Below the pieces are notes generated by a model. The model did not search any database and had not been told where the DNA came from. It saw nothing but the letters and a program-made list of their open reading frames with translations. Shown in pieces: positions 27,249-35,098 of a DNA stretch of 64,000 nucleotides. This stretch comes from Ignavibacteriaceae bacterium. Its GTDB lineage: Bacteria; Bacteroidota; Ignavibacteria; Ignavibacteriales; Ignavibacteriaceae. The position numbers were made by a program, and so were the translations under genes. The DNA lies in the NCBI GenBank assembly GCA_013360295.1, contig JABWCL010000033.1, positions 1 through 64,000 on the forward strand, given 5' to 3'. Every line of letters starts with the position of its first letter. Within the stretch, counting starts at the first letter, position 1.

Positions 27249-28649
27249 TTACATTTCCATTAAATTGTAAAATGCTGAACTGGCTGGTAGTAATGCCGTA
27301 ACAGTTTGAGTATAACTTATTATTAAACCCGTTTTGGCACGGGTAACACCAACATACAATAATCTAATATCCTCGACGGAAGTATCTTCTTCCCCAATCT
27401 CGCTAATTCTTTCCGGGCTTGGCCAAATGGAAGATGTACAGAAAGGCATTATTACTGTATCAAATTCCAAGCCTTTGGCAGAGTGATACGTTCCCACCAT
27501 TATTCCGCGTTCAGGTAAATATTCTCCTCGTTGATCATGTAGTTCCTCAATAGGTATCTGATTAGTCCGAGATTTGAGCTGTCCAATAATTTGCCTAACC
27601 AAGTCCCTCTTTCTTACCAGAATCGCGAGTTGCTGGTTTTGTGCCAGATTAATCGCAATATTCAGAACTTCAGAAAATTCATCTTTGTTTTTAAACTTTA
27701 CTAATGTCGGTTTTGCCGAGGCGGCTTTAACGATATTTGGCGCAACTATATCCGGTTCGTCGCTAAAATATTTTGATTTTGTAATTTCAAGAGCCAGATC
27801 TGCGATTTCTTTAGAATTACGATAATTCTCCTTGAACTCCCAAACCTTGGGTGGTCTTAAGCCAGCATCCTTCCAAGATATTCTTGAACCGTATATTTGC
27901 TGCGCAACATCACCAAAAAAGGTTAAGCTTCCCTGTTGGGGTAGTCCGGCAGAAATGCTCTTAATCATTGCGGGAGTAAAATCTTGTCCTTCGTCAATAA
28001 TGATATGTTTGTATCCAAGATCAGAATTATTTGATCTCAGTATATCTTCAACAAATATCGGGGCATCATCCCAATCCACATTAAAACCGGAATTTGCTCT
28101 CCGGTTTTTATAATCTTCATAAACATACCAAATATATTTTCTTTTTTCACGGTTTATTCTCGTCCCTTTTCTGCCAGTTCGCTGTGTGGTCTCGTATTCT
28201 TGCAAGGTTCTGATTCCGAAAGATTGTATCCATTTTATTTCTTCGAAAAAAACCATATAATCGCGTTTAAGCAAAGCATCTGAATGCATTTGTGCGACAG
28301 TATTCTTCGAAATTTCAATTAGCTGTTTCTTGCGATTTGAGTCTAAGTAGCCATTGGACATAAGATTTTTAGAGGAAAGAACACGATAGGCAACCTTATA
28401 ATAGCTATTTATTGAAAATGAAGCGGTACGGAACTCTTCAAATGAACTCATATACGAAATGAGCATTTTGTTGTATGTCAGAACCAGCGTCTTTTCATTT
28501 TCACGACAATGAGTATTTTGAAGATGGATGGCTCGAAGCATGGCCATACTGGTTTTTCCGCTCCCGGCAGTACCAAGGACTACGGTATGTCCTTTTTCCG
28601 GCAAATAAACGACCTCTTGTTGTCTTCCTTTTGGCGTTGGCAGTTTCAT
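27249..28649 (-). CDS. Short UvrD-like superfamily 1 helicase/ATPase
   Basis: A 466-aa protein with all SF1A motifs: Walker A LGTAGSGKTS (26-34), HIIIDEGQDFTP near 219, LTFFGDVAQQIYG, EFKENYRNS, GTYHSAKGLEFDTVIMPF and LLYVGVTRAK. It is shorter than housekeeping UvrD (about 700 residues), lacking most of the accessory domains, as is common in defence operons. It may unwind or scan DNA for the neighbouring effector; single-stranded DNA from its action would be a natural DarT substrate (inference). 17 bases after the 96-aa gene and 1 base before the DarT-like gene. Confidence 0.9.
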   Translation of the reverse strand: MKLPTPKGRQQEVVYLPEKGHTVVLGTAGSGKTSMAMLRAIHLQNTHCRENEKTLVLTYNKMLISYMSSFEEFRTASFSINSYYKVAYRVLSSKNLMSNGYLDSNRKKQLIEISKNTVAQMHSDALLKRDYMVFFEEIKWIQSFGIRTLQEYETTQRTGRKGTRINREKRKYIWYVYEDYKNRRANSGFNVDWDDAPIFVEDILRSNNSDLGYKHIIIDEGQDFTPAMIKSISAGLPQQGSLTFFGDVAQQIYGSRISWKDAGLRPPKVWEFKENYRNSKEIADLALEITKSKYFSDEPDIVAPNIVKAASAKPTLVKFKNKDEFSEVLNIAINLAQNQQLAILVRKRDLVRQIIGQLKSRTNQIPIEELHDQRGEYLPERGIMVGTYHSAKGLEFDTVIMPFCTSSIWPSPERISEIGEEDTSVEDIRLLYVGVTRAKTGLIISYTQTVTALLPASSAFYNLMEM

Positions 28650-28666
28650 AATAACCCTAAGTTTTA

Positions 28667-28957
28667 TTATTTAAAATCTTGATGCCACGGTAAATAACTG
28701 AAATCAAACAACCACTGTTCTTGTTCTGGTTTTAGGTGCTTGCACAGACGACCTATCACTTTTCCTTCATCGAAACTACGAAAATACTTTCGTTCTTCTG
28801 TTGTATTAAACTGCAGCAACGGCTGAGGCCATAGTTTATGGGAGTTGAAGTACTCTTCAACAGCCAGGCGGATCCTGGGATCCGCAATATCCAGAAAGCT
28901 GGAGATATACTTTGAGTATTTTCCTATAAACTGGTTATGAACATTAAATATATTCAT
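28667..28957 (-). CDS. Small protein resembling the N-terminus of DEAD/DEAH helicases
   Basis: A 96-aa protein, first gene of the restriction/ADP-ribosylation operon. KYISSFLDIADPRIRLAVEE followed by LWPQPLLQFN and a Phe/Gly-spaced end resembles, from memory, the N-terminal extension of large DEAD/DEAH helicases found in some accessory loci. No helicase motor follows: the frame ends and the UvrD-like gene begins 17 bases later. It is either a stand-alone adaptor or the leftover of a lost helicase. No catalytic residues seen. Confidence 0.6.
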   Translation of the reverse strand: MNIFNVHNQFIGKYSKYISSFLDIADPRIRLAVEEYFNSHKLWPQPLLQFNTTEERKYFRSFDEGKVIGRLCKHLKPEQEQWLFDFSYLPWHQDFK

Positions 28958-29363
28958 TCGATTCTTATTTTTAATCGGCCACTTTTTATTTATGGTATTG
29001 TATCTTGATTACGATTTAGAGTTCATTCAATTCCAATTTATTCAACTAATAGTAAGTGCAGTGAACCTTACCCTTTGTTCCCCGCAAAAATAAAATCCCT
29101 GAAAACTTCCTTAAAAATACAAAATATTATAATACATCAATCCCCTGCCGGGGACAATTAAATAACTGCGTGCTTGCCGGGTTAAAACTTATACGCAATA
29201 GAACGCCAACAAACGGTATAATGACTCTTGGGAAGCTGAACTTTTTGAATAGAGTGGATTTCATGTCTGATGTTTTTGCAAAAACAAGAAAATAACTGTA
29301 TTGTAACACATATATTTAGCTGAATTTATGTATTATAATACAAATTTTATGGATTTTTAGGCT
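28958..29363. other. Intergenic leader of the defence operon
   Basis: About 400 AT-rich bases between the divergent defence operon and the ATPase remnant. It must hold the operon promoter; no convincing consensus was recognised. ATTATAATAC words occur near 29127 and 29331. No gene seen. Confidence 0.4.
29329..29342. promoter_or_regulatory. Perfect 14-base palindrome TGTATTATAATACA
   Basis: A perfect dyad 22 bases upstream of the ATPase remnant. A related word (ATATTATAATACAT) lies at about 29125-29138, so a regulator could bind at both ends of the 200-base segment. AT-rich palindromes also arise by chance. Confidence 0.3.
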
Positions 29364-29570
29364 ATGATTACCAGAATAGTCGAAAACAGGATAAAATCTG
29401 ACCTCTTTATGGGGAAGACTATCATAGTGTATGGTGCCAGGCAGATCGGAAAAACTACTCCGGTAAGGAAGGTGGTATCTGATTTTGGCTACGCCGAATC
29501 CAAAACGGCGGTACAGGTAAAAACAGTCAGATATGTAATAATAACTCCTGAGGATACCCTTATTTCTTGA
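29364..29570 (+). pseudogene. Internally deleted DUF4143-type AAA ATPase
   Basis: The 68-aa frame starts like this ATPase family (MITRIVENRIKSDLF, then IVYGARQIGKTT, a Walker A loop). After about residue 45 it jumps to VRYVIITPEDTLIS, which resembles the extreme C-terminus of the same proteins (VITPENYLEFL-type). The usual 380 or so residues between are missing. I read it as a large in-frame deletion. The Walker A Thr-Pro after GKTT is also unusual. Confidence 0.6.
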
Positions 29571-29820
29571 GGCCTTTTTCTGCTTTTAGCCGGTGATAAC
29601 GTGCCTTTGCCCTTCGGATTGTAGCTGCTCTGTATTCCGGGTCTTCATGATACCGTCTTAGTGCTCTGTTCTTGGTTGCCTTTTTATAGGCTGGGTCCTT
29701 ATGGTACCTCTCTCTTGAAATTTTTTTAAGATTATTACGATATTCTTCATTTAATTGATAGCATCTATTTTTTGGTTTCTTAGTCTGAATTTTCTTTGAG
29801 TCTACGGTTTTGTTTTTCAT
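29560..29820 (-). CDS. Small basic protein with YHxDPEY repeats
   Basis: An 86-aa, very Lys/Arg-rich protein built from a repeated unit: RERYHKDPAYKKATK, LRRYHEDPEYRAATI and ARYHRLKAEKG. The Tyr-His-x-Asp-Pro-x-Tyr spacing is about 18 residues. Similar RYHEDPEY proteins are found in phages and mobile elements, where they may bind nucleic acid; function unknown. Its last codons overlap the end of the ATPase remnant on the other strand by 11 bases. There is no clear ribosome binding site. Confidence 0.55.
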   Translation of the reverse strand: MKNKTVDSKKIQTKKPKNRCYQLNEEYRNNLKKISRERYHKDPAYKKATKNRALRRYHEDPEYRAATIRRAKARYHRLKAEKGLKK

Positions 29821-29889
29821 AGGATTAAAATTTTAGTTCTCATTTTTCTCTCAAAGACACTCATTACGGTCGCATAAACATAGAAAATT

Positions 29890-30282
29890 CTACGCATAAT
29901 TCGGCAGTATATGCACCACAAACTTCGTCGGGAAGAGACTCTTTTCCGGTTTCACGATTATCTCCACTTCGCCGGTTTTTTGCTGAGAACGTATAACCAG
30001 TTTTCCGTTTTCGCGGTCTTCGAGAATTACGTCTATCAGTTCCTTCCCTCTCTCAAATGTGAAAACCGTTCTTACATTACGGAACGGGACTTTGAATCCC
30101 AGCCCGTTTACGGGTACCACTTCAATTGTAAATGTGGAGGCGCCGTCGGCGTATATCTTCGTATCTGTTGTTTTATAATCTACCTCGTAAATATTAAACA
30201 CATAATTATAAACGAGGAACGCGAGGACGGGGATCAGTATTATCAGTATGTACAACAATGTTTTACCGTGTGCTTCCTTCAA
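29890..30282 (-). CDS. Membrane-anchored protein with Ig-like domain
   Basis: A 130-aa protein with one N-terminal membrane anchor (residues about 9-30, LLYILIILIPVLAFLVYNYVF) and an exported beta domain (YADGASTFTIEVVPVNGLG...VRTVFTFERG...GEVEIIVKP) like bacterial Ig folds. It overlaps the ATP-grasp gene by 4 bases (ATGA), so the two are coupled. Unknown role. Confidence 0.7.
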   Translation of the reverse strand: MKEAHGKTLLYILIILIPVLAFLVYNYVFNIYEVDYKTTDTKIYADGASTFTIEVVPVNGLGFKVPFRNVRTVFTFERGKELIDVILEDRENGKLVIRSQQKTGEVEIIVKPEKSLFPTKFVVHILPNYA

Positions 30283-31196
30283 ATTTTCAGTTTCCTTTTG
30301 ATCTGTTTGACCTTCTTCATCATATTATAACTTATCTGCGAAACGATCCTGTCAGGCACGCCGTCATAATGAAGCGACTTAAGCCGCAGGTCGCACTGAT
30401 CGTTCACGTAGTCAATTGCAAGGAACCTGCCGTCACCGGTTAATACAATTTCCGTGGAGAAGAAATCCAGCTGTATCAGCTTCGCGATCACTTTTGTGAG
30501 GTTGAATATCCCTTTTAGTTTATAGTGGTCAACTTCTTCTGTGGTCATTTCAGTATACAGGTGGGTCTGGTCATCCCACCACGCGGGGATTACTGTGCCA
30601 AACGCCCAGAACGCCCTGAACCACGCCCTTCTTCCGTCAAGTATCGCGGGATAAATTTTTTCCTGAAGTATATACTTATCCTCCAGGTTCGACATTCTTT
30701 CTTTCAATACCTCCTGCAGCGTTTCGGCGCCGGTAACTACTCCGACTCCTCCGCCGGTTGTGTTGCACGGCTTTATTATGAATGGGCGCCCGAGCCTTGC
30801 AAGATCGGCAAAGGAGATATAGAGTTCCTGCTTTTCGGTCACGGGGGGAATAATAATTGAATATGGCACATTAATACCGGAGGTAATGAACTCGAGGTGC
30901 ATTGTAGCCTTATCTATCGCGTGCAGAACCTGTCTATAAGGATTAAAAAACCTTGTCTTCCTCCGGTTCAGCATCGCTCCCAGTTCCCCGAATTCGTCAT
31001 TCACATCCCAGGCGCGGTCAAGGTAGAAGTTGAAGTGTAATTTTTTGGATTGAATCATCTCCCGCACTTCCCATATATTGTGCTCGCCTATAATAAAGGT
31101 GGTAAGGTTATTCTGGTGGAAAAGCCGCTCGGTAAGGTCAATAAAATCCTGGTCGTATTCCCACACATACGCAAGCCCGAGGTCAAATTTTTCCAT
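30279..31196 (-). CDS. ATP-grasp domain protein
   Basis: A 305-aa cytoplasmic protein with an ATP-grasp fold: FIIKPCNTTGGGVGVVTG (glycine-rich loop near residues 138-155), KYILQEKIYP, and FLAIDYVNDQCDLRLKS with the Mg-binding Asp/Asn pair near 265. It would join a carboxylate to an amine or thiol using ATP. The N-terminal part (DLGLAYVWEYDQDFIDL) resembles a pre-ATP-grasp domain. It is divergent from the TPR lipoprotein gene, with only 51 bases between the two starts, and coupled to the Ig-like membrane protein. Substrate unknown. Confidence 0.8.
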   Translation of the reverse strand: MEKFDLGLAYVWEYDQDFIDLTERLFHQNNLTTFIIGEHNIWEVREMIQSKKLHFNFYLDRAWDVNDEFGELGAMLNRRKTRFFNPYRQVLHAIDKATMHLEFITSGINVPYSIIIPPVTEKQELYISFADLARLGRPFIIKPCNTTGGGVGVVTGAETLQEVLKERMSNLEDKYILQEKIYPAILDGRRAWFRAFWAFGTVIPAWWDDQTHLYTEMTTEEVDHYKLKGIFNLTKVIAKLIQLDFFSTEIVLTGDGRFLAIDYVNDQCDLRLKSLHYDGVPDRIVSQISYNMMKKVKQIKRKLKI

Positions 31197-31247
31197 TAAA
31201 TTTCCTTATTTTAAATGATTTACATTTACACATACTATAAGTTTTAA

Positions 31248-33065
31248 TTGATAAGAAATTCATTTGTAATAATTTATATTGCATCGCTCCTCCTTCTTTC
31301 AGGTTGTTTCCCCGGCGGGGATAACGCAACAGACAAAGAGAGCGAATTAAAAAAGGTAAAGATCCGGGAAATTCAGAAAAAAGCCGCATTGGATAAATTC
31401 ATAAACGGTATGGCGGCAGAATCACGCGGGGACTTCGCCACCGCTATTCTTGAATTCCAGGAGGCCGCAACTCTCGACCCTTCCGCGGGAATCTTTTATT
31501 CTTTAGCCAAAAATTACGGATATTTACGAAAGTATCCGCAGGCTTTAACAAATATTAAGAAGGCTGTTCAGGAAGATCCGGCTAATATTGAGTTCCTCTA
31601 CCTTTACCAGGAACTTCTTTCCGATACCCGTCAACCCGACAGCGCGGTAAATGTACTTAATAAAATAATCGGCCTCGATTCTTCAGAAGTCAACGCTTAT
31701 TATAAACTTGCCCTCATCCTTGAGAAGGATAAACCTATCAAGGCAATCGAGATATATAATAAAATAAACCACCGCATCGGGGATGAATGGAGCGTTCTTG
31801 TCAGAATAGTCGAACTGTATGAACGGCTTGGTAAATATGACCTGGCAGCGGAGAGCGTGGAAGGGCTGTTAAAACTTGATCCCTCAAATGTGGGACTGCA
31901 GAAACTGCTTATCGAAATGAAAACCCGCGATAAGAAATATGACGAGGCATTTAAATTAATTGACGATATCCTTCGTTATTACCCCGATGATTTTGACGCT
32001 TTACAAAGGAAGGCTGCAATTTATCTGGCGCAGGATGACTGGAAAGCCGCCGCGGGTATTTTTTCAAAACTCCTGACGGATCCTTCGGTTCCGAAAGAAA
32101 TTAAGATCGGAGTCGGCGCGGATTATTTTAACCGCTCGCTTAAAGATACAACTCTTCTCCCTGTGGCAAAGTCGCTCTTTGAACAACTCGATAAAGATTC
32201 CACTTACTGGGAAGTAAAACTTTATCTCGGCGCGATCGCTTCAATGGAGGGGAACGATTCACTCGCTACGGAATATCTGACACTGGTAACCGAACTTGCC
32301 CCGTGGAATGCGGACGCGTGGATAAGGCTCGGCGGTGTTTACTTTGACAGCGGAAAATACGAACAGGCTATACGGGTGCTGGGAGTTGCGATTGAAAAAT
32401 TCCCCGAAGAGTTCGCTGTAAATTTTCTGCTCGGCATATCCTATATGCAAAGCGAGCAGCACGAGTCCGCCGTAAAATACCTCGGGAAAGCGGTAACCAT
32501 CAATTCATCAGACATTAACGCCCTCTCCGCTTACGGCTATTCACTTTCACGCGTCAAAGAGAATGACAAGGCAATTCAGTTCCTCACCCAAGCGCTGAGG
32601 ATTGATCCGGGGAACGTAAACATAATGGGTACGCTGGGACTGATCTACGACTCGCAGGAAAACTGGAGAATGTGCGACAGCATTTATTCTGCAGCGCTTG
32701 CCGTTGATCCGGATAATTCGATTGTAAATAATAATTATGCCTATTCCCTCTCGAAGCGCGGAACAGACCTTGAAAAAGCCCTGAGGATGGCAAAGAAAGC
32801 CATCGAACTTGAACCGTATAACTCATCCTTCCTGGATACAATCGGCTGGGTCTATTTCAAGATGGGCGATTATAACCAGGCAAGAGAGTATATACAAAAA
32901 TCACTTGAGGTCGGCGGCGAGAAAGCGGTCATTCTTGACCACCTTGGCGACGTCGAGTATAGATCAGGCAATAAAGAAAAAGCATTAGAACTTTGGAATA
33001 AAGCCCTCGGGCTTGACCCTTCAGATAAATCCATTCAGGCAAAAATTGAGAAAGGCGGACTTTGA
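31248..33065 (+). CDS. TPR-repeat lipoprotein
   Basis: A 605-aa protein starting with TTG and a lipoprotein signal (LLLLSGCF, lipidated Cys near 19). Residues 50-600 are consecutive tetratricopeptide repeats (for example WIRLGGVYFDSGKYEQAIRV, SFLDTIGWVYFKMGDYNQAREY), with an estimated dozen or more units. Such proteins act as scaffolds on the periplasmic face of a membrane. It heads a long, tightly packed operon; the next gene overlaps it by 4 bases. No ATG alternative lies upstream. Confidence 0.88.
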   Translation: MIRNSFVIIYIASLLLLSGCFPGGDNATDKESELKKVKIREIQKKAALDKFINGMAAESRGDFATAILEFQEAATLDPSAGIFYSLAKNYGYLRKYPQALTNIKKAVQEDPANIEFLYLYQELLSDTRQPDSAVNVLNKIIGLDSSEVNAYYKLALILEKDKPIKAIEIYNKINHRIGDEWSVLVRIVELYERLGKYDLAAESVEGLLKLDPSNVGLQKLLIEMKTRDKKYDEAFKLIDDILRYYPDDFDALQRKAAIYLAQDDWKAAAGIFSKLLTDPSVPKEIKIGVGADYFNRSLKDTTLLPVAKSLFEQLDKDSTYWEVKLYLGAIASMEGNDSLATEYLTLVTELAPWNADAWIRLGGVYFDSGKYEQAIRVLGVAIEKFPEEFAVNFLLGISYMQSEQHESAVKYLGKAVTINSSDINALSAYGYSLSRVKENDKAIQFLTQALRIDPGNVNIMGTLGLIYDSQENWRMCDSIYSAALAVDPDNSIVNNNYAYSLSKRGTDLEKALRMAKKAIELEPYNSSFLDTIGWVYFKMGDYNQAREYIQKSLEVGGEKAVILDHLGDVEYRSGNKEKALELWNKALGLDPSDKSIQAKIEKGGL

Positions 33066-33853
33066 GAAGTCTTTATGTTTTATTATTAATAATCACCGGC
33101 GCGGCCTCGGTAGTGTTTTTTAACGGCTGCGCATCCACTCCTTCAACAGAACGCGCGGAGATCCTTTCACCGGAACGGTTAGTGAACCGTATGGAAGCAA
33201 ACCGGAGAAAAATAAAAAATTTCCAGGGAAGTGGCACACTCTCGGTTAAGACCCCCTCTTTCAGCAACAGCGCTTCTTTTACAGTCACTATGATCAAACC
33301 GGACTCGATCAATCTTCAGATACGCGGCCCTTTTGGTATTGAGCTTGCGAACATACTGGTAACAAAAAATGACTTCCATTTTTACGAAGCGCTGAACAAT
33401 ACTGTTTACCGCGGCAAACTGAACGAAGATATACTTAGAGAAATATTCAAAGTGAATCTTTCATTCAGCGACCTGATAGACGCGTTCACCGGCGCCGTGA
33501 ACCTTACCAACAAATTGTACAGAGAACCTTCGGACTTCCAGGTGCTTTATGACAGGTACTTTATGGCATACGCTGATTCGGCAAACAGGACTAAAAGCGC
33601 ATTCTACATAAACATCTCCGATCTCGCGATCACCGAGTACCGCGTTACGGATTTCAGGAATAATCCCTACTTCGAATCTTTTTATTCCTCCTTCAATGTT
33701 CTTGAAGGGCTGCCCGTTCCGTACCAGATCAAGACAGAAAATAAAAGTGAGAAACAACTACTCACTATAGAATACAAGGACATAAAAACTAATATCGCGA
33801 ACCTTAATATTATTTTTGATGTCCCGGAGGACGCAGACATACAGGAATGGTAA
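33062..33853 (+). CDS. DUF4292 lipoprotein (LolB-like fold)
   Basis: A 263-aa lipoprotein (VVFFNGCAS, lipidated Cys near 23) with a DUF4292 domain: NRRKIKNFQGSGTLSVKTPS, SINLQIRGPFGIELANILV and FYEALNNTVYRGK. The fold is of the LolA/LolB-like type, which carries lipid, suggesting a role in outer-membrane lipoprotein or lipid traffic. TTG start overlapping the TPR gene's TGA; it overlaps the next gene by 7 bases. Confidence 0.88.
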   Translation: MRSLYVLLLIITGAASVVFFNGCASTPSTERAEILSPERLVNRMEANRRKIKNFQGSGTLSVKTPSFSNSASFTVTMIKPDSINLQIRGPFGIELANILVTKNDFHFYEALNNTVYRGKLNEDILREIFKVNLSFSDLIDAFTGAVNLTNKLYREPSDFQVLYDRYFMAYADSANRTKSAFYINISDLAITEYRVTDFRNNPYFESFYSSFNVLEGLPVPYQIKTENKSEKQLLTIEYKDIKTNIANLNIIFDVPEDADIQEW

Positions 33854-35088
33854 TAAATCCAAAAGGAATATTATTACTGATACTGCTCGCCGCCAACGCG
33901 GTGTTATTACCGCAGGCGAAAGTTAGCGAGCAGAATAAGGAACTCGATAAACTAAAAACCGAGATCCGTCAGCTTGAGCGTGATATAAGCAAAGCGAAAA
34001 GCGAAGAGAAGAAAACCTACGAACTCATTCAAAAATTAAACCGCAGGAACTACCTCCTCTCACGGCTTGTGGGAAACCTCCGTTCCGAGCACAGGCGGCT
34101 CCAGGAACAAATAGACACCACCGAAGCGGCAATCACTCAACTCGAAAAGGAAATTAAAGCGCTTAAAGATAACTATGCCCGTTCGGTTAAAGCGATGTAC
34201 AAAAACAGCTTTAAGAGCAAATGGCGATATGTACTTGATTCTGAGTCATTCCAGGCGGCAATTCTGCGCTATAAATATTTTGAGAGCTTCAGCGCGCGGC
34301 GCAAAAAGGATTTCGCGGAGCTAAAGACCAAGAGCGAAGAACTGCTCGCGCTCCGGAGCAGCTTGGGCGATGAAAGCAATAAAAAACAGATCATTATTGC
34401 CGAAAAAGACAAAGAAGAACAAAACCTCAGGAACCAGATCGGTGAGAAGACACGCACGCTCACCGAAGTGAGGAACGATAAAAAGAACCTCGAGAAAGAA
34501 CTTGATGAAAAAAGGGTAGCTGAAAAAAAGATAAAGCGGATGATTGAGGATCTGATCGCCAAAGAAATTGAAAATAAGCGAAGGCAGCGGCTGGAGGAGG
34601 AAGAAGCCCGCCGCAGAACCGCAGCCGGGAAAGAGGCTCAGCCCCCGATAAAAGAAAGATCCTGGGTGGAAACTGACGGCTCAGTCTTCGCGAGGCTTAA
34701 AGGGAGGCTTAACTGGCCGGTCAGCGCGGGAAGGATTATCCGGGGTTCCGGCGAATCAAAAAATAAAGAACTAAACACAGTCACATTAAGTTACGGAGTT
34801 GACATTAAAACCACCGGAAGCGCGAGTGTTAAGACCGTGGCTGACGGTGTTGTATCGGCTGTTGATTATGTGCCGGGATTTGGCAGTATTGTCATTGTTT
34901 CGCACGCCGGCGACTACCGGACAGTCTACGGACATCTTTCCGAGATCAACGTAAGGGAGAACGACCGCGTAAAGGCAGGCGCTTCGATCGGGACTGTAGG
35001 AGAAAGCCTGGAAGGATATGTCCTCCATTTCCAGATATGGAAAGAGCGTAGTTACCTTAAACCGGAAACCTGGTTATCCTCCAGGTAA
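33847..35088 (+). CDS. EnvC-like murein hydrolase activator (degenerate LytM)
   Basis: A 413-aa exported protein: signal peptide (about 1-23), long coiled coil (about 25-255), then a LytM/M23 domain (about 280-413). The active-site motifs of M23 enzymes are incomplete: the usual HxGxD is SYGVD and the usual HxH is LHFQ with one His. This fits EnvC-type activators, which regulate amidases rather than cut peptidoglycan themselves. It follows a lipoprotein of LolB type and precedes the glycan export genes. Confidence 0.88.
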   Translation: MVINPKGILLLILLAANAVLLPQAKVSEQNKELDKLKTEIRQLERDISKAKSEEKKTYELIQKLNRRNYLLSRLVGNLRSEHRRLQEQIDTTEAAITQLEKEIKALKDNYARSVKAMYKNSFKSKWRYVLDSESFQAAILRYKYFESFSARRKKDFAELKTKSEELLALRSSLGDESNKKQIIIAEKDKEEQNLRNQIGEKTRTLTEVRNDKKNLEKELDEKRVAEKKIKRMIEDLIAKEIENKRRQRLEEEEARRRTAAGKEAQPPIKERSWVETDGSVFARLKGRLNWPVSAGRIIRGSGESKNKELNTVTLSYGVDIKTTGSASVKTVADGVVSAVDYVPGFGSIVIVSHAGDYRTVYGHLSEINVRENDRVKAGASIGTVGESLEGYVLHFQIWKERSYLKPETWLSSR

Positions 35089-35098
35089 GGGAAAGAGT

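Noticed and set aside
28667-28957. Reading the small gene as evidence of a complete DISARM or Druantia system
   Set aside because: Only the N-terminal segment resembles such helicases; no full helicase, DUF1998 or other system genes are present.
29127-29309. 60-residue minus-strand frame in the defence-operon leader
   Set aside because: No ribosome binding site, no recognisable motif, composition like non-coding DNA.
30525-30860. Plus-strand frame opposite the ATP-grasp gene
   Set aside because: Shadow of a well-supported minus-strand gene.
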